Part shown: positions 9,201 through 16,546 of the stretch, piece after piece
Layout of the letters: the number at the start of each line of letters is the position of its first letter
Position numbering within the stretch: position 1 is the stretch's first letter
Notes under the pieces: generated by a model
Database searches by the model: none
What the model was told of the DNA's origin: nothing
What the model saw: the letters and a program-made list of their open reading frames with translations, nothing else
Origin: Paraburkholderia fungorum
GTDB taxonomy: Bacteria > Pseudomonadota > Gammaproteobacteria > Burkholderiales > Burkholderiaceae
Assembly (NCBI RefSeq): GCF_900099835.1
Contig: NZ_FNKP01000003.1
Location: forward strand, 434,001-498,000
DNA length: 64,000 nucleotides
Direction: 5' to 3'
Program-made: the position numbers and the translations under genes

Positions 9201-12200
9201 GTGAAGGTCAGGTCGTGATTCGCCCGGATCAGATTGGCTGCACCGAGCGTGTAGTCGCTGTTGAGCGTGACTGCGGCATCGTTGCCTGCCACGATTCTGC
9301 CGTCGCCGGTGAGCTGGTTCGTCGTCACGATCAGGTTCTGGTCGCTGCCGATCGCGCCGCCCTGGTTTGCCAGCGTGCCGGCAGTGATGGCTACGCTGCC
9401 ACCACTGCCGGCATCGTTACCGATCCGGCCCGATGTGTTATCGAGCGTCGCGGTGTTCAGACCGAGCGCGCCATTGGCGTGGATCGAACCGTTCTGGTTC
9501 ACGACCGACGCGCCCGCCTGGTCGAGCGTGAGATTGTTCGTCCCCGAGAGCGAGCCGCCCGTGTTGTCGACCGACTGCGCGATGTTCAGCGCCAGGTCAT
9601 GGCCTGACACGATTTGCGCGCCATCCGTGTTCGACAGCACTTGCGCGTTCACGGTCACGTCGCCGTTTCCGCCGATGGTGCCCGCGCCGCTTACGCCGCC
9701 CGCGTTCGCGTTCGTCACGGTGGCGGCATCGACTGTCGTCGCGCCGTTGCCAATGTTGGCGATGCGGCCATCCGTATTGTCGAGCGATGCGCCGGCGACA
9801 GTGAGTGTCGACGCCGCGCCATTGGCGCCGATCTGGCCGCCGGTGTTGTCGATCGCGCGCTGTGCGGAGGCCGTGACCGTGCCGTTGCCCTCGATCATCC
9901 CGGCGCGATTGCCGAGCGTGCTGCCGGATAGCACCGACGCCGCGCCACCCGCAATCAATGTACCGCCCGAATTATCGATGCTGCCGCCAGTCACGGACAC
10001 GTCGCCATTGCCGCCGATCAGGCCGTTGCCGGTGTTGGTGAGTGCGCCGCTGGCGTTCACGGTCATCGACGATTTGCCGCCGTTCGCAATCGTGCCGCCA
10101 TCATTGGCGACGCTCTGCGCTGCCACAGTGAGCGCGTCATTGGCCTGAATCGTGCCGCCAGTGTTGTCGAGCGCACCCGCATCGGTCACGGTGACGTTCT
10201 GCGCGCCGATATAACCGCCCGCGCTGTTGTCGAGCGAGGCTAGTTTCAGCACCGCCGACGACTGGCCCGCGAGCGTGCCGCCACGGTTCGACACTGCGCC
10301 GCCGTCGATGGCAAGCGCGCCATTCGTGGCAATCGTGCCGCCGTTGTTCGACAGCGAGCCGGTGTTCACCGACAGTGTTCCGTTACCCGAGTTCGCAATG
10401 GTGCCGTGATCGTTGACGAGCGTCGCGGGACTGAGCGTCAGGTTCGCGGCATTGGTCTGCAACGAGCCGTTTGTGTTGTCGAGCGTGCCGGAGACGGCAA
10501 TCGTCGTCGCGCCCTTGCCGGTCTGCGTGATCGTGCCGCCGTGGTTGACGAGATTCGCCGCGCTCAGCGCAAGCTGGTCCGCGCGGAGCGAACCCGCGCT
10601 GTTATCGAGCGTCGCGGCGCTCAAGGTGGCGTTCTGTCCGGCTGAGATCGTGCCACTGTTGCTCAACGTCATGCCAGCCGATGCATTGACGTTCCCATTC
10701 GCCGCCAGCGTGCCGCCATTGACCAGCGTCTGCACGGCGGTCGCAATCAGGTTCTGCACGGCCGTTATCGAACCTGAGTTCGCGATCTGTCCCGTCTGGA
10801 CGGTCACGCTCCCATTGCTCCCGATCGTACCGGCTGCACCATTGTTCAGCAGGCCAGCCGTCGAGAAGGCGAGGCCGGCAGCGTTCAGTGACGCAATATG
10901 TCCCGCCGTGTTGTCGAGGCTCCCTACGTGCGCGGTCAGCGCGCCCGCGGCCTGCATCGTGCCGCCCTGATTCGAAACCGCGCCCGCGACGTTCGCCGTC
11001 AGCGTGTCGCCCGAGACGATCTGGCCGCTACGGTTTGATAGCGCACCTGCGGTGATCGTTTGTGCGCCGTCCGAGGAGAGCACAGCGTTATCGTTCGTCA
11101 GTGTGCCGCGGGCGGTGGCGTTCACCGTGCCGCCGGCGGTGGTCGTCGCGCGGGACAGATTCAGGTCCCCGCCGCTAGCGTTCAGCGCGAGATTGACGTT
11201 CGCCGAGGTCTTGCTGCCAGACAGGTTGATTGACGCGCCTTGAAGCATCGCGTTGCCACCGGCTGCGTTGCGGCCTGTCGCGGAAAGCGCGCCGGTTGCG
11301 CTCACGCCCAGATCGCCCGCTTGTGCAATCGAGCCGTCGCTGTTGATGCCCGCACCCAGCGTGCCACTCGAACCGACACTGCCAGCCGTGATGGTCAAAT
11401 CCTGCTGCGCGGCTAGTGTGCCGCTGTTCTCCAGATCGCCGGCCGTGCTGACAGATAAACCTTGCTGACCGTAGGTCGTCCCGCTGTTATCGACGCCGTC
11501 GTGCGCGGATACGACGAGGATGCCGCTCGCGTTCGTCTTGCCGGTGAGTACCAGCTTGCCCTGCGTCGTGAGCGTCAGATCACCAGCCTGTGCTGCAATC
11601 ACGCCTGCATTCGACACGCCGACACCGTTTTCGGTGCCGACCAGAACGATCCTGTTCGCGTACATGCCGCCAAGCTGGCTAACGTCGATGGACACACCGG
11701 GCGCTGCGCCAGTGCCTGCGATGGGTGTCGCCGCCAGCGTGTCATGCGTGACCTGATTCGCGCCCGTGACCACATTCAGGTTGTTCGCATAGATCGCCGC
11801 ATTGGCCTGCACCGCGCGTGCAATCAGATCGACCTGATCGACGTTCGTCGCGTTCAGGCCTGCACCCTGCACGGCAATATTGCCACTGGTAACGTTGAAG
11901 CCGCTCAGGTTTCCGCTTGCATCAAGGATCGGCGAGCCCGTGGTCAGAATTCCTCTCGTCGTGTTGATAAAGCCACCACCATCGACCACGATGCCTGAGC
12001 TGTTCGCCACGACCACTTCCGCTTTGCTCCCTGCCACCTCAAGAAACCCGCGTAACTGGCTCGGCGAATTGCTGTTGACCTGATTAAGAATGATCCGCGC
12101 CGACTGCCCCGGCAGCAGATTCGCATTGCCGTTGATCTGGCCGGCCTGCTGCGTCTGCACGATAGTTGGCGAGTTATTCAGGATGACGCCAGCCTTCGGC

Positions 12201-12532
12201 ACATCGAACTGCGAGTACGTGTTCCGGGATACGCCAGCCCCGCTCGGTCGGTTAATGTCGACCTGGGTAACACCGTTTGCGGTCTGGATCACGGTCGGCG
12301 CATGCGCGCCCGCTGCTGTGACCTGCGCGTCAACCAGAAAGGGAGCCGCGCCAAACAGCATCAGCGCGGCGAACGCCGTATGGCGCATTGAGAATAATGA
12401 GATGTGTCGCGCTGGATGCTGACTGCTGGTCTCGCTCGAATCTGATTTGCCCGTACCGGTGGCAGTTTCCGCAACGGCAACCAGCATCCCCCTGGGCCGG
12501 CTGAACACCAGCCTGAAAATGTTCCTGTTCAT
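3275..12532 (-). CDS. cdiA: CdiA/FhaB-type contact-dependent inhibition exoprotein
   Basis: This 3085-aa two-partner-secretion exoprotein starts with a textbook extended signal peptide (MNRNIFRLVFSRPRGMLVAV), a second hydrophobic signal core at about 50-68, and a TPS/haemagglutination domain at about 75-320 (NGVTQVDI, NSNSPSQLRGFLEVAG). Residues about 330-1250 are imperfect beta-helix repeats of the LDN-GG type. The central part, with the DxxSLHQTKRSKY segment near 1275, would include the receptor-binding region, and FHA-type repeats follow. A pre-toxin domain precedes VENN at residue 2899. The last 190 residues are the toxin: KHGGEFPEYQN, DTLYYDPATNTFASKTKDG, PKTMFKP. This pattern is reminiscent of RelE/colicin-E5-like (BECR) RNases, but that is a guess. 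The protein is secreted through an outer-membrane CdiB, which is not encoded next to it. It is intact, with coupled immunity downstream. Confidence 0.93.
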   Translation of the reverse strand: MNRNIFRLVFSRPRGMLVAVAETATGTGKSDSSETSSQHPARHISLFSMRHTAFAALMLFGAAPFLVDAQVTAAGAHAPTVIQTANGVTQVDINRPSGAGVSRNTYSQFDVPKAGVILNNSPTIVQTQQAGQINGNANLLPGQSARIILNQVNSNSPSQLRGFLEVAGSKAEVVVANSSGIVVDGGGFINTTRGILTTGSPILDASGNLSGFNVTSGNIAVQGAGLNATNVDQVDLIARAVQANAAIYANNLNVVTGANQVTHDTLAATPIAGTGAAPGVSIDVSQLGGMYANRIVLVGTENGVGVSNAGVIAAQAGDLTLTTQGKLVLTGKTNASGILVVSAHDGVDNSGTTYGQQGLSVSTAGDLENSGTLAAQQDLTITAGSVGSSGTLGAGINSDGSIAQAGDLGVSATGALSATGRNAAGGNAMLQGASINLSGSKTSANVNLALNASGGDLNLSRATTTAGGTVNATARGTLTNDNAVLSSDGAQTITAGALSNRSGQIVSGDTLTANVAGAVSNQGGTMQAAGALTAHVGSLDNTAGHIASLNAAGLAFSTAGLLNNGAAGTIGSNGSVTVQTGQIANSGSITAVQNLIATAVQTLVNGGTLAANGNVNASAGMTLSNSGTISAGQNATLSAATLDNSAGSLRADQLALSAANLVNHGGTITQTGKGATTIAVSGTLDNTNGSLQTNAANLTLSPATLVNDHGTIANSGNGTLSVNTGSLSNNGGTIATNGALAIDGGAVSNRGGTLAGQSSAVLKLASLDNSAGGYIGAQNVTVTDAGALDNTGGTIQANDALTVAAQSVANDGGTIANGGKSSMTVNASGALTNTGNGLIGGNGDVSVTGGSIDNSGGTLIAGGAASVLSGSTLGNRAGMIEGNGTVTASAQRAIDNTGGQIGANGAASTLTVAGASLDNTDGRIANIGNGATTVDAATVTNANAGGVSGAGTIGGNGDVTVNAQVLSNTDGAQIVSGHDLALNIAQSVDNTGGSLSGTNNLTLDQAGASVVNQNGSIHANGALGLNTATLDNTSGRIGNDAGSGGSVAITAGTLANQGGAIGSDQNLIVTTNQLTGDGRIVAGNDAAVTLNSDYTLGAANLIRANHDLTFTTAGSFTNQGTLGAVNALTVNAANLDNQTGADLNSATTTVNAANAITNEGRIEGDNVTTNSATLTNTATIIGNTVTLNGSQSIVNTGTAAIMAAASQLHLYSPGDISNTGSANLFSLGDINIAADATRDAGGLLANRSNSVTNDQSTIEAQGNIEIATQTLTNSRPAPTIDTVTTDISSLHQTKRSKYIACTPSNGDGNAGCGDSVWSGPYKTPLTTTYAAPDVVSETSGANATDRALVVSVNGVQQTIWYNTATTNPDGSVTVTYWDGYDPHINYDPATEYPTRSDGHKGYQRVETARDTTTTTQQDQVTDQAQQGQFLAGGNLTLANVGALNNNYSAIAAGGSIRIGSTTQDSTLDTSASGSYGGTQVNNLGQTLYQYQRQDIVSTYAWNEDPTQDVGQVAEPSIVLSPVAIGGTGGTIIANNTVQISATDINNTNVAAANSATGATGGTLGANGAVGGISGGSAQTVNLATGQTQTIDAPQSVAGATGALKITLPTSGLYTYQAAPGASYLIVTDPRLTSYTSFISSDYMLRQLGLNPQSVEKRLGDGMYEEQLVRDQITQLTGRVYLQGYTNNLDEYQALMTNGVNVAQQFGLEPGIALTAAQMDALTSDIVWLVSQTVMLPDGTTQQVLAPVVYLAQTHANDLQPTGALISADDVEIHATGSAVNSGVIKGGTQTVVSATDILNRGGTIGSSSVNGTTVVSATNDVVNASGTISGNRVAVLAGNNIVNTTLVDIVGVSGAAGDSKVSQTLLGAHGTIASTGDMVIAAGNDLMVHGANISAGGRAQITAGHDITVDAVQSTTSQSVTLNDQHHWEASGTTNQTSAISAAGDLAIQSGNDMTLRGATVSAGGDLAAVAGGNLTATIVTDTAKYDNVATDGRSRKEVDHTYDEQAVGTTFTAGGNATLGATSTDASKGNVTLTGSSLTAGVTNGVDNGTGTATIAATGNVIISEAREEHDNYQAVQSKRGSLVGGSVTDTKQNSNANIGVASTVSGDTVIVQAGRDLMVQGSNVVGTNDLKLAAAGNVTITTSQDTQQSQSDYSKREYGFLGGLNPLNQFDGGLQGYTIGMRTTTDAQQATQITNNGSMVGSLNGNVTITAGNDLHVTGSTLHAASDLDLTGKAVTVDAAQNTTTQNEQQSFKQTAISAGISNAVLAVVQTANQMRKDTKQTKGDARLDALAAATTGLAGKNAYDAVMSNPTAVGGVGVNVSLGTSHSNSNSVASSSTAVGSTVSAGNNLTIKAAGAGAASNIDVTGSNLTAGNNAMLNAEGNINLQAAQNTDSQQSTNSGSSASIGVTFGIGSQNGISFQAGVSGTKGDGNGSDTTWTNTQVNAGNTLTLQSGGDTNLKGAVANGEQVVANVGGNLNIESLQDTSTYGSKQQSGGVSVSVCVPPICYGGSSVSGNYSQQKLNSNYASVTEQSGISAGDGGFQIDVKGNTDLKGAVISSSDTAVQNGVNSLATATLTHSDIENRAEYSGQSVGISGGYGGDIGKSPSGAATNVNPIPGTTLPTSGGLSMAPPIVMSASGDASGTTKSAISGGTITITDGAKQQQLTGQTADEAVAGVSRDTSDTLGTIAPIFDKDKIEAGFDITSQFVNQVGTFVNNRAKEAEAAKAAANDPTLTPEQRAAAQVQADQLTAEWGPGGSYRQVLTALTVAAGGNVTGSVGQFAQSATVAYIQQLGAAEVKQIADSLDQDSTAAGETARAALHAIVGCSGAAGSSQSCGAGALGASASSLLGTLLAPTTDMSAEDRQARENLVTSLVAGIATASGTNAATATGAGLIEVENNQLAAVAPPPAWLAGFKLPGFTGQSRGKDDGIIADPATELDPSMKAGPLISPMSDAKSVNDWITAIIPDQVKNLVDYVFTMAGGDGGNSAFWSSTKAKTPVENAYDHSTKHGGEFPEYQNSVQYVQAAQDLVNNPPAGTLTKTRPNGDTLYYDPATNTFASKTKDGAPKTMFKPTAGMDYWNKQ
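3820..3838 (-). repeat. 19-bp direct repeat over VENN codons, cdiA copy
   Basis: This is identical to 2016-2034 (CAAGCTGATTATTCTCCAC on the plus strand) and encodes VENNQL in the same phase. It marks the boundary between the conserved body of CdiA and its interchangeable toxin. Confidence 0.9.
8980..11060 (-). repeat. Imperfect coding repeats of the CdiA beta-helix
   Basis: Repeated units of about 20-30 codons encode variations of LDN-(T/S)-GG-I and G-(G/S)-NG-L, such as LDNTGGTI, VSNRGGTL and LDNSAGGYI. They are degenerate at DNA level, with no long identical blocks, and form the haemagglutinin filament rather than a mobile or phase-variable repeat. Limits are approximate. Confidence 0.7.
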
Positions 12533-12985
12533 TTGTTTTGCAATGCATAACTAATTTGGTCGGTGCGAAAGCTAACCCAATCGCACCGGACCATTGGTCA
12601 ACAATTGTCAGATTCGAGGCAAATTCACCACACGTCGGGAAAACAGGAAAAATCTGATGGAATTGAATCGATTTCCTTGTGACGCGTTAGTTACGCGCGA
12701 TACATCAGCGCCTACACCGATGACGTTCTCGACAGACTTTTAACTCCAGACATTAGTCATACTTAGCAAATAGATTTATCAAAATCTGAAGCTTGATTTT
12801 TGTCTTGAGACGCGCCGATCGATGGGGAATGTTTCAGCGGAGACTGAGGGATATGAACAAGGGGGGTACTTCGAGGCGCTTCCGTCCATCGCGCAGCAAT
12901 GCCGGAAGGCGCAAAGGGAATTTTTCGTCGGCAGACGCGGCGAACTCGCGAGCCGCGCAAGTCGCGCTTTGGCGAAGACACAAAG
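12533..12985. other. Intergenic region upstream of cdiA
   Basis: This is the leader and promoter region of cdiA. The part from 12600 to 12790 is distinctly AT-rich compared with flanking genes, as expected for a horizontally acquired, possibly silenced promoter. No cdiB gene or other supported ORF is present; the overlapping short frames lack family features. Confidence 0.6.
12561..12599 (-). promoter_or_regulatory. Inverted repeats in the cdiA leader
   Basis: Arms CGGTGCGA (12561-12568) and TCGCACCG (12581-12588) are perfectly complementary across 12 nt, giving a hairpin 29-57 nt upstream of the cdiA ATG. Immediately beyond lies the palindrome GACCATTGGTC (12589-12599). On the minus strand TTGACC within this block resembles a -35 element. 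An operator or leader hairpin controlling cdiA is plausible but untested. Confidence 0.45.
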
Positions 12986-13014
12986 AAAAACAGGCAACCA
13001 GGTCGCCTGTTTTT
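12986..13014 (-). terminator. Rho-independent terminator of the phcBSRQ-like operon
   Basis: AAAAACAGGC (12986-12995) and GCCTGTTTTT (13005-13014) form a perfect 10-bp stem with a 9-nt loop, flanked by T/A runs on both sides. It lies 47 bp after the last gene of the minus-strand operon and would work bidirectionally. Confidence 0.85.
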
Positions 13015-13060
13015 TTAAAACGAATACCAAGGTCGGGAACGCCCCAACCCGGCAAAAAAA

Positions 13061-14065
13061 TCAGAACTGCTCGATCCACGTCGCCAGGCGATCGGCGCCA
13101 AACTCCGTCTTGCGTTGCGCCGGGCGGAATGCGATAGCGTCGCCCTCACGAGCGGACTCGAGCGCGAAGTCGTTGCCGTCGAGCCAGAGAAGGCTCGCCA
13201 ACCAGACAGCGTGCTGATCCGACACCGCCTTGCTAACCGGTTCACTCAGGAATTCGGCCAGCGCGGGAAGCTCGTTCCACACCAGCGCATCGCCTTCGCG
13301 ACGAACCTTGACGCCCGCCTCCTCCAGCGTGCCGGCCACCGCCGACACCGCGCCGCTCACGCCCGAGCCGGCATGCCGGTTGCGCAGCGCCGCGAGATTC
13401 TCCGCCACTTTGTGCCCGAAAATCCCGCTCCGGTCGCTTTCCGCCGCGACCAGATCGGAGTAGTCGAGCAGCAGCCAGTCCGGCTCGGAAATCTGCACAT
13501 TGGCGAGTACCGCTGCGGCCAGGTAGGTCTCGACCGGCTGGAAACGCTCCGGCCCGATCAGCGTGGCCGAAATCGAGCGGACCACGCCGATGCGCGTGGC
13601 GATAGTCTGCTTCTGCAGCACGCCCAACTTCTCGCGCACCAGATGATCGCGCTCCTTGCGCAACTCGGCCAGTTCGAGCGCCTGCTTCAGTTCCATGCGC
13701 AACGCGGTGATATCCCACGGCTTCTTGATATAGCGGTGGATATGCCCCAGGTTGACGGCCGCGACGGTCTGATCGATCTCCGAATACGCGGTGGTCAGGA
13801 TCCGCACGACATGCGGATAGCGCTCGCTCGCATAGCGGAGCAATTCGTTGCCGAATTCGCCCGGCATGCGCTGGTCGGAGACAAGGACCCCCACCCTGTC
13901 ACCGTGCTCGTCCAGCAGAGCCTTGCCCTCTTCCACCGAGCCGCCAGTCAGGACCGGCGCCAGGCTTCCGATAGCACGCTGAAAGTACTTCACGGCCGTG
14001 GCCTCGTCATCGACGAAGATGATCGCCGGCGCCGACTCCTGTGTGGCTTTCGTTTCGTTCATCAA
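13061..14065 (-). CDS. phcQ: PhcQ-like response regulator
   Basis: This 334-aa protein has an N-terminal receiver domain (about 13-130): acidic pair DD at 19-20, phospho-acceptor Asp64 in VSDQRMPG, Thr/Ser in TTAYS and Lys in KKPW. The remaining 200 residues have no recognisable DNA-binding or catalytic domain. In Ralstonia, PhcQ is the last gene of phcBSRQ and mediates the response to the methyl-ester autoinducer. Gene order, size class and architecture match here. The start overlaps the stop of the kinase-receiver gene by 4 bp (ATGA), so they are translationally coupled. An intrinsic terminator follows. The receiver call is certain; the Phc assignment rests on the four-gene order. Confidence 0.78.
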   Translation of the reverse strand: MMNETKATQESAPAIIFVDDEATAVKYFQRAIGSLAPVLTGGSVEEGKALLDEHGDRVGVLVSDQRMPGEFGNELLRYASERYPHVVRILTTAYSEIDQTVAAVNLGHIHRYIKKPWDITALRMELKQALELAELRKERDHLVREKLGVLQKQTIATRIGVVRSISATLIGPERFQPVETYLAAAVLANVQISEPDWLLLDYSDLVAAESDRSGIFGHKVAENLAALRNRHAGSGVSGAVSAVAGTLEEAGVKVRREGDALVWNELPALAEFLSEPVSKAVSDQHAVWLASLLWLDGNDFALESAREGDAIAFRPAQRKTEFGADRLATWIEQF

Positions 14066-15183
14066 TAACTCCTGTGCGTTTTATCTTTGATATGGGGGAA
14101 ATCCAGCATGACGGTGGTGCCGCCCCCCGGCGTCGACTCGATCCGGATGCCGCCGCCGCAGGACTGCATGACGCGGTTGCATAGAATCAGGCCGAGGCCG
14201 TTCCCACCGGATTTCGCGTGGGTGGTGATCGGGTCTGTCAACAGGCTGGCTTTCACCTCAGGCGGAATGCCAGGGCCGTTGTCGCAGATGCGGATGCTGG
14301 GCTCGGGTTCCGCTATCACGGTGAAATGCACCGACGGCGCGGATACATCCGCGAGCGCGCGCAGCGCATTGGACAACAGCGAAGAAAGCACCAGCGCCAC
14401 GCAATTCGGTTGCGTCACCACCGGGAAGTCGCCGACGACCTCGACCTCCACCCACGTCCGCTGCGTCGTCGCAAACGGGTAGGTGTCGAGTAGAGCGGAA
14501 ATCAGCCCATGCGCCGTGACCTCGCTGCGCGGATCGCTGCCCGCGAGCCGCCGGTGCCCGTTGTGGACCGAGCGCCAGAAAGACGAGACCACGGATATAC
14601 AGTATTGCGCGCTCTCACGCATCGATTTCGCTGCGCCGGCGATCTCACCGTCGGAATCGTGCTCACCGTCGGCGCGATTTTCGATGCTGCGCGCGTTCAG
14701 CGCGATAGCCGCGAGCGGCGTGTTCAATTCATGTGCGAGGAAAGCGAGGGTCTCGCCCATCGCCATCAAGCGCTGATTCTGCAATGCGCGTTCGTGGAAG
14801 CGCTCGAACGCCACGTGCAGCGTCTCACGCACCATCGTCGGCGTAAGCGGCTTTTCGAGGATGCGGAACACTTCGCCGGCGTTGACCGTTTGCAGCAGCA
14901 CATCCTTGTCGGCATAAGCCGTGACCAGGATGCGGATGATATGCGGATACTCCTGCGCCACCTGTCGCAGCAGATCGCCGCCGTCGCGCCCAGGCATGCG
15001 GAAATCAGTGACCAGCACGGCAATGCGGGCACTGTCCTGGAGCAGGATGGCGCTCGCCTCGTCACTGCTTCTGGCGAGCAACACCTCATAATCCGCGCCT
15101 AATGTGCGGGCGAAATACTTGCACGCCAGCTCTTCGTCGTCGACGTAGAGAAGCGTGGGCCGTGTCTGTCTGATGTCATTCAT
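14062..15183 (-). CDS. phcR: PhcR-like receiver-histidine kinase hybrid
   Basis: I start this at the ATG giving MNDIRQTRPTLLYVDDEE, preceded by AGGA; a longer frame upstream (to 15285) overlaps the kinase before it. The 373-aa protein has a receiver domain at 1-125 (Asp60 in VTDFRMPG, Lys111 in LEKP), then a kinase module. That module has an H-box with His151 (FLAHELNTPL), an N-box-like region (LLSNALRAL), G1 DNGPGIPPE and G2 GGNGLGLIL. A receiver placed before a histidine-kinase output is the unusual architecture described for Ralstonia PhcR. It would take phosphate from PhcS and pass the signal toward PhcQ and, indirectly, the regulator PhcA. No membrane segments. Confidence 0.8.
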   Translation of the reverse strand: MNDIRQTRPTLLYVDDEELACKYFARTLGADYEVLLARSSDEASAILLQDSARIAVLVTDFRMPGRDGGDLLRQVAQEYPHIIRILVTAYADKDVLLQTVNAGEVFRILEKPLTPTMVRETLHVAFERFHERALQNQRLMAMGETLAFLAHELNTPLAAIALNARSIENRADGEHDSDGEIAGAAKSMRESAQYCISVVSSFWRSVHNGHRRLAGSDPRSEVTAHGLISALLDTYPFATTQRTWVEVEVVGDFPVVTQPNCVALVLSSLLSNALRALADVSAPSVHFTVIAEPEPSIRICDNGPGIPPEVKASLLTDPITTHAKSGGNGLGLILCNRVMQSCGGGIRIESTPGGGTTVMLDFPHIKDKTHRSY

Positions 15184-15190
15184 CGTGTCC

Positions 15191-16525
15191 TCACGGCGCG
15201 CGCGACAGATCGAAGCTGAACGACGCCCAGCTTCCAAGCTCGCTCTCGGCGAACAGCAGACCGCCGTGGCGTTCGATGACCGCATAGCTAATGGACAGCC
15301 CCAGACCCAGACCCTGCCCGATGTCGCGCGTGGTAAAGAACGGCTCGAACACGCGCGCGAGATTTTCGCCGGGGATACCGGGTCCGTTGTCCTTCACGGT
15401 GATGTGCAGACGTTCCTCTTCCCACCTGACCGCGATGTGAATGGCCGGTTTGACCGTGCCTGCTTTGCGCATGGCCAGCACTGCGTTGGAAAGCAGGTTG
15501 ATCAGCACGCCGATAATCGCGGCCTCGTCGCCTTGCACGAGCGTATCCATCGGAAGGTCGCGCGTAACCGCTACGCCGCGCAATTCATGCGCGACGAGAC
15601 GGATCGACGAATCGAGCGCCTTCTCGAACAGGAACGGCGTTCCCACTTCAGCCTCGGCGCCGGGCTTGCGGTACGCGAAAGTCTTCAGGTCCGACACGAT
15701 GTGCTGGATGCGCTGCATACCCTGTTTCGCGTCGACAAGACATTCCTGCAGCGTCGGCTCGGTCTTGGTCACGGGTTCTTCCAACCCGACTTCGATCGCC
15801 ATCAGACAGAAATTCACCGGATTGTTGACTTCATGCAGCAAGCCCGCGGCCAACGTACCGATCGCCGCCATTTTTTCCTGCTGTAGCAACTGCCCCTTGA
15901 TATCGACCAACTGACGGTTGATCACTTCAAGTTCGGCATTTTTCGCCGTGACCTCGGACTTCAGGCGAAACAGCATGAAGCGCACCCGCTCGTTAAAGAA
16001 GGTATAGACGGCGCTGGCGGCTGCAGCAAACAGAAGCAACAGGACGTTGACGGTGAGCGTGCCCGCCGGCGCGGCGCCACGCGAGTGCAGCAGGCATGCA
16101 AACAGGTACAGAACGCACGACAGCACGCCGAACACCAGGTTCTGCCACAAGCCGAACGGCAGTGCGATGCCGGACGCGAAGATGGCGAGATTCAAGCCCA
16201 TGTAGTACGGCGACAGCACGCCGTCGGTCTGCCAGATCATCCACGAAATCATGATCTGCGGCAGCAGCAGCCACGACAGCGTCAACCATGAACTCAGATT
16301 CCGTCCCGTCGAATTGCTCAGCAGCACCACAATGCCGCCGATCATCAGCGAGACGAGCACGCGCGCCGCCGCGAACGGTGCCAGCAGTTGTGGATACTGC
16401 GCGTAATCCAGCCCCACGCCGAGCAGGACGAGCACGATGGCCGTATAGGCTCCACCGCGGCTGAACGTCACGCGAAAATCCGCCAGCTCGGTTTGATAGC
16501 CTGTGTGCAGTTGGGCAGTGCTCAT
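15191..16525 (-). CDS. phcS: PhcS-like membrane sensor histidine kinase
   Basis: The 444-aa protein has about six hydrophobic segments between residues 25 and 175, a coiled linker (190-215) and a cytoplasmic kinase: His231 in [12 protein letters not shown]-box [10 protein letters not shown]1 [10 protein letters not shown]-box FEPFFTT and G2 GQGLGLGLS. It would perceive an autoinducer at the inner membrane; in Ralstonia PhcS senses 3-hydroxypalmitate or 3-hydroxymyristate methyl ester. It follows the methyltransferase gene by 21 bp and precedes the receiver-kinase gene by 7 bp, so the four genes form one operon. Ligand identity cannot be read from the sequence. Confidence 0.82.
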   Translation of the reverse strand: MSTAQLHTGYQTELADFRVTFSRGGAYTAIVLVLLGVGLDYAQYPQLLAPFAAARVLVSLMIGGIVVLLSNSTGRNLSSWLTLSWLLLPQIMISWMIWQTDGVLSPYYMGLNLAIFASGIALPFGLWQNLVFGVLSCVLYLFACLLHSRGAAPAGTLTVNVLLLLFAAAASAVYTFFNERVRFMLFRLKSEVTAKNAELEVINRQLVDIKGQLLQQEKMAAIGTLAAGLLHEVNNPVNFCLMAIEVGLEEPVTKTEPTLQECLVDAKQGMQRIQHIVSDLKTFAYRKPGAEAEVGTPFLFEKALDSSIRLVAHELRGVAVTRDLPMDTLVQGDEAAIIGVLINLLSNAVLAMRKAGTVKPAIHIAVRWEEERLHITVKDNGPGIPGENLARVFEPFFTTRDIGQGLGLGLSISYAVIERHGGLLFAESELGSWASFSFDLSRAP

Positions 16526-16546
16526 GGATGACGTGTCTGCTGACGT

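Noticed and set aside
4151..12422. Many long plus-strand ORFs opposite cdiA (for example 4151-5272, 6530-7873, 9261-10148)
   Set aside because: They are antisense shadows of a GC-rich repetitive gene; translations are Arg/His- or Val/Pro-rich with no domains, and the minus-strand frame is intact with clear domains.
12600..12985. A small TPS transporter fragment or second immunity gene upstream of cdiA
   Set aside because: All frames are short and uncharacteristic; no POTRA or barrel motif is visible.
13115..14068. A 317-aa plus ORF opposite phcQ
   Set aside because: Antisense shadow; the minus frame has a complete receiver domain and overlaps the upstream gene by ATGA.
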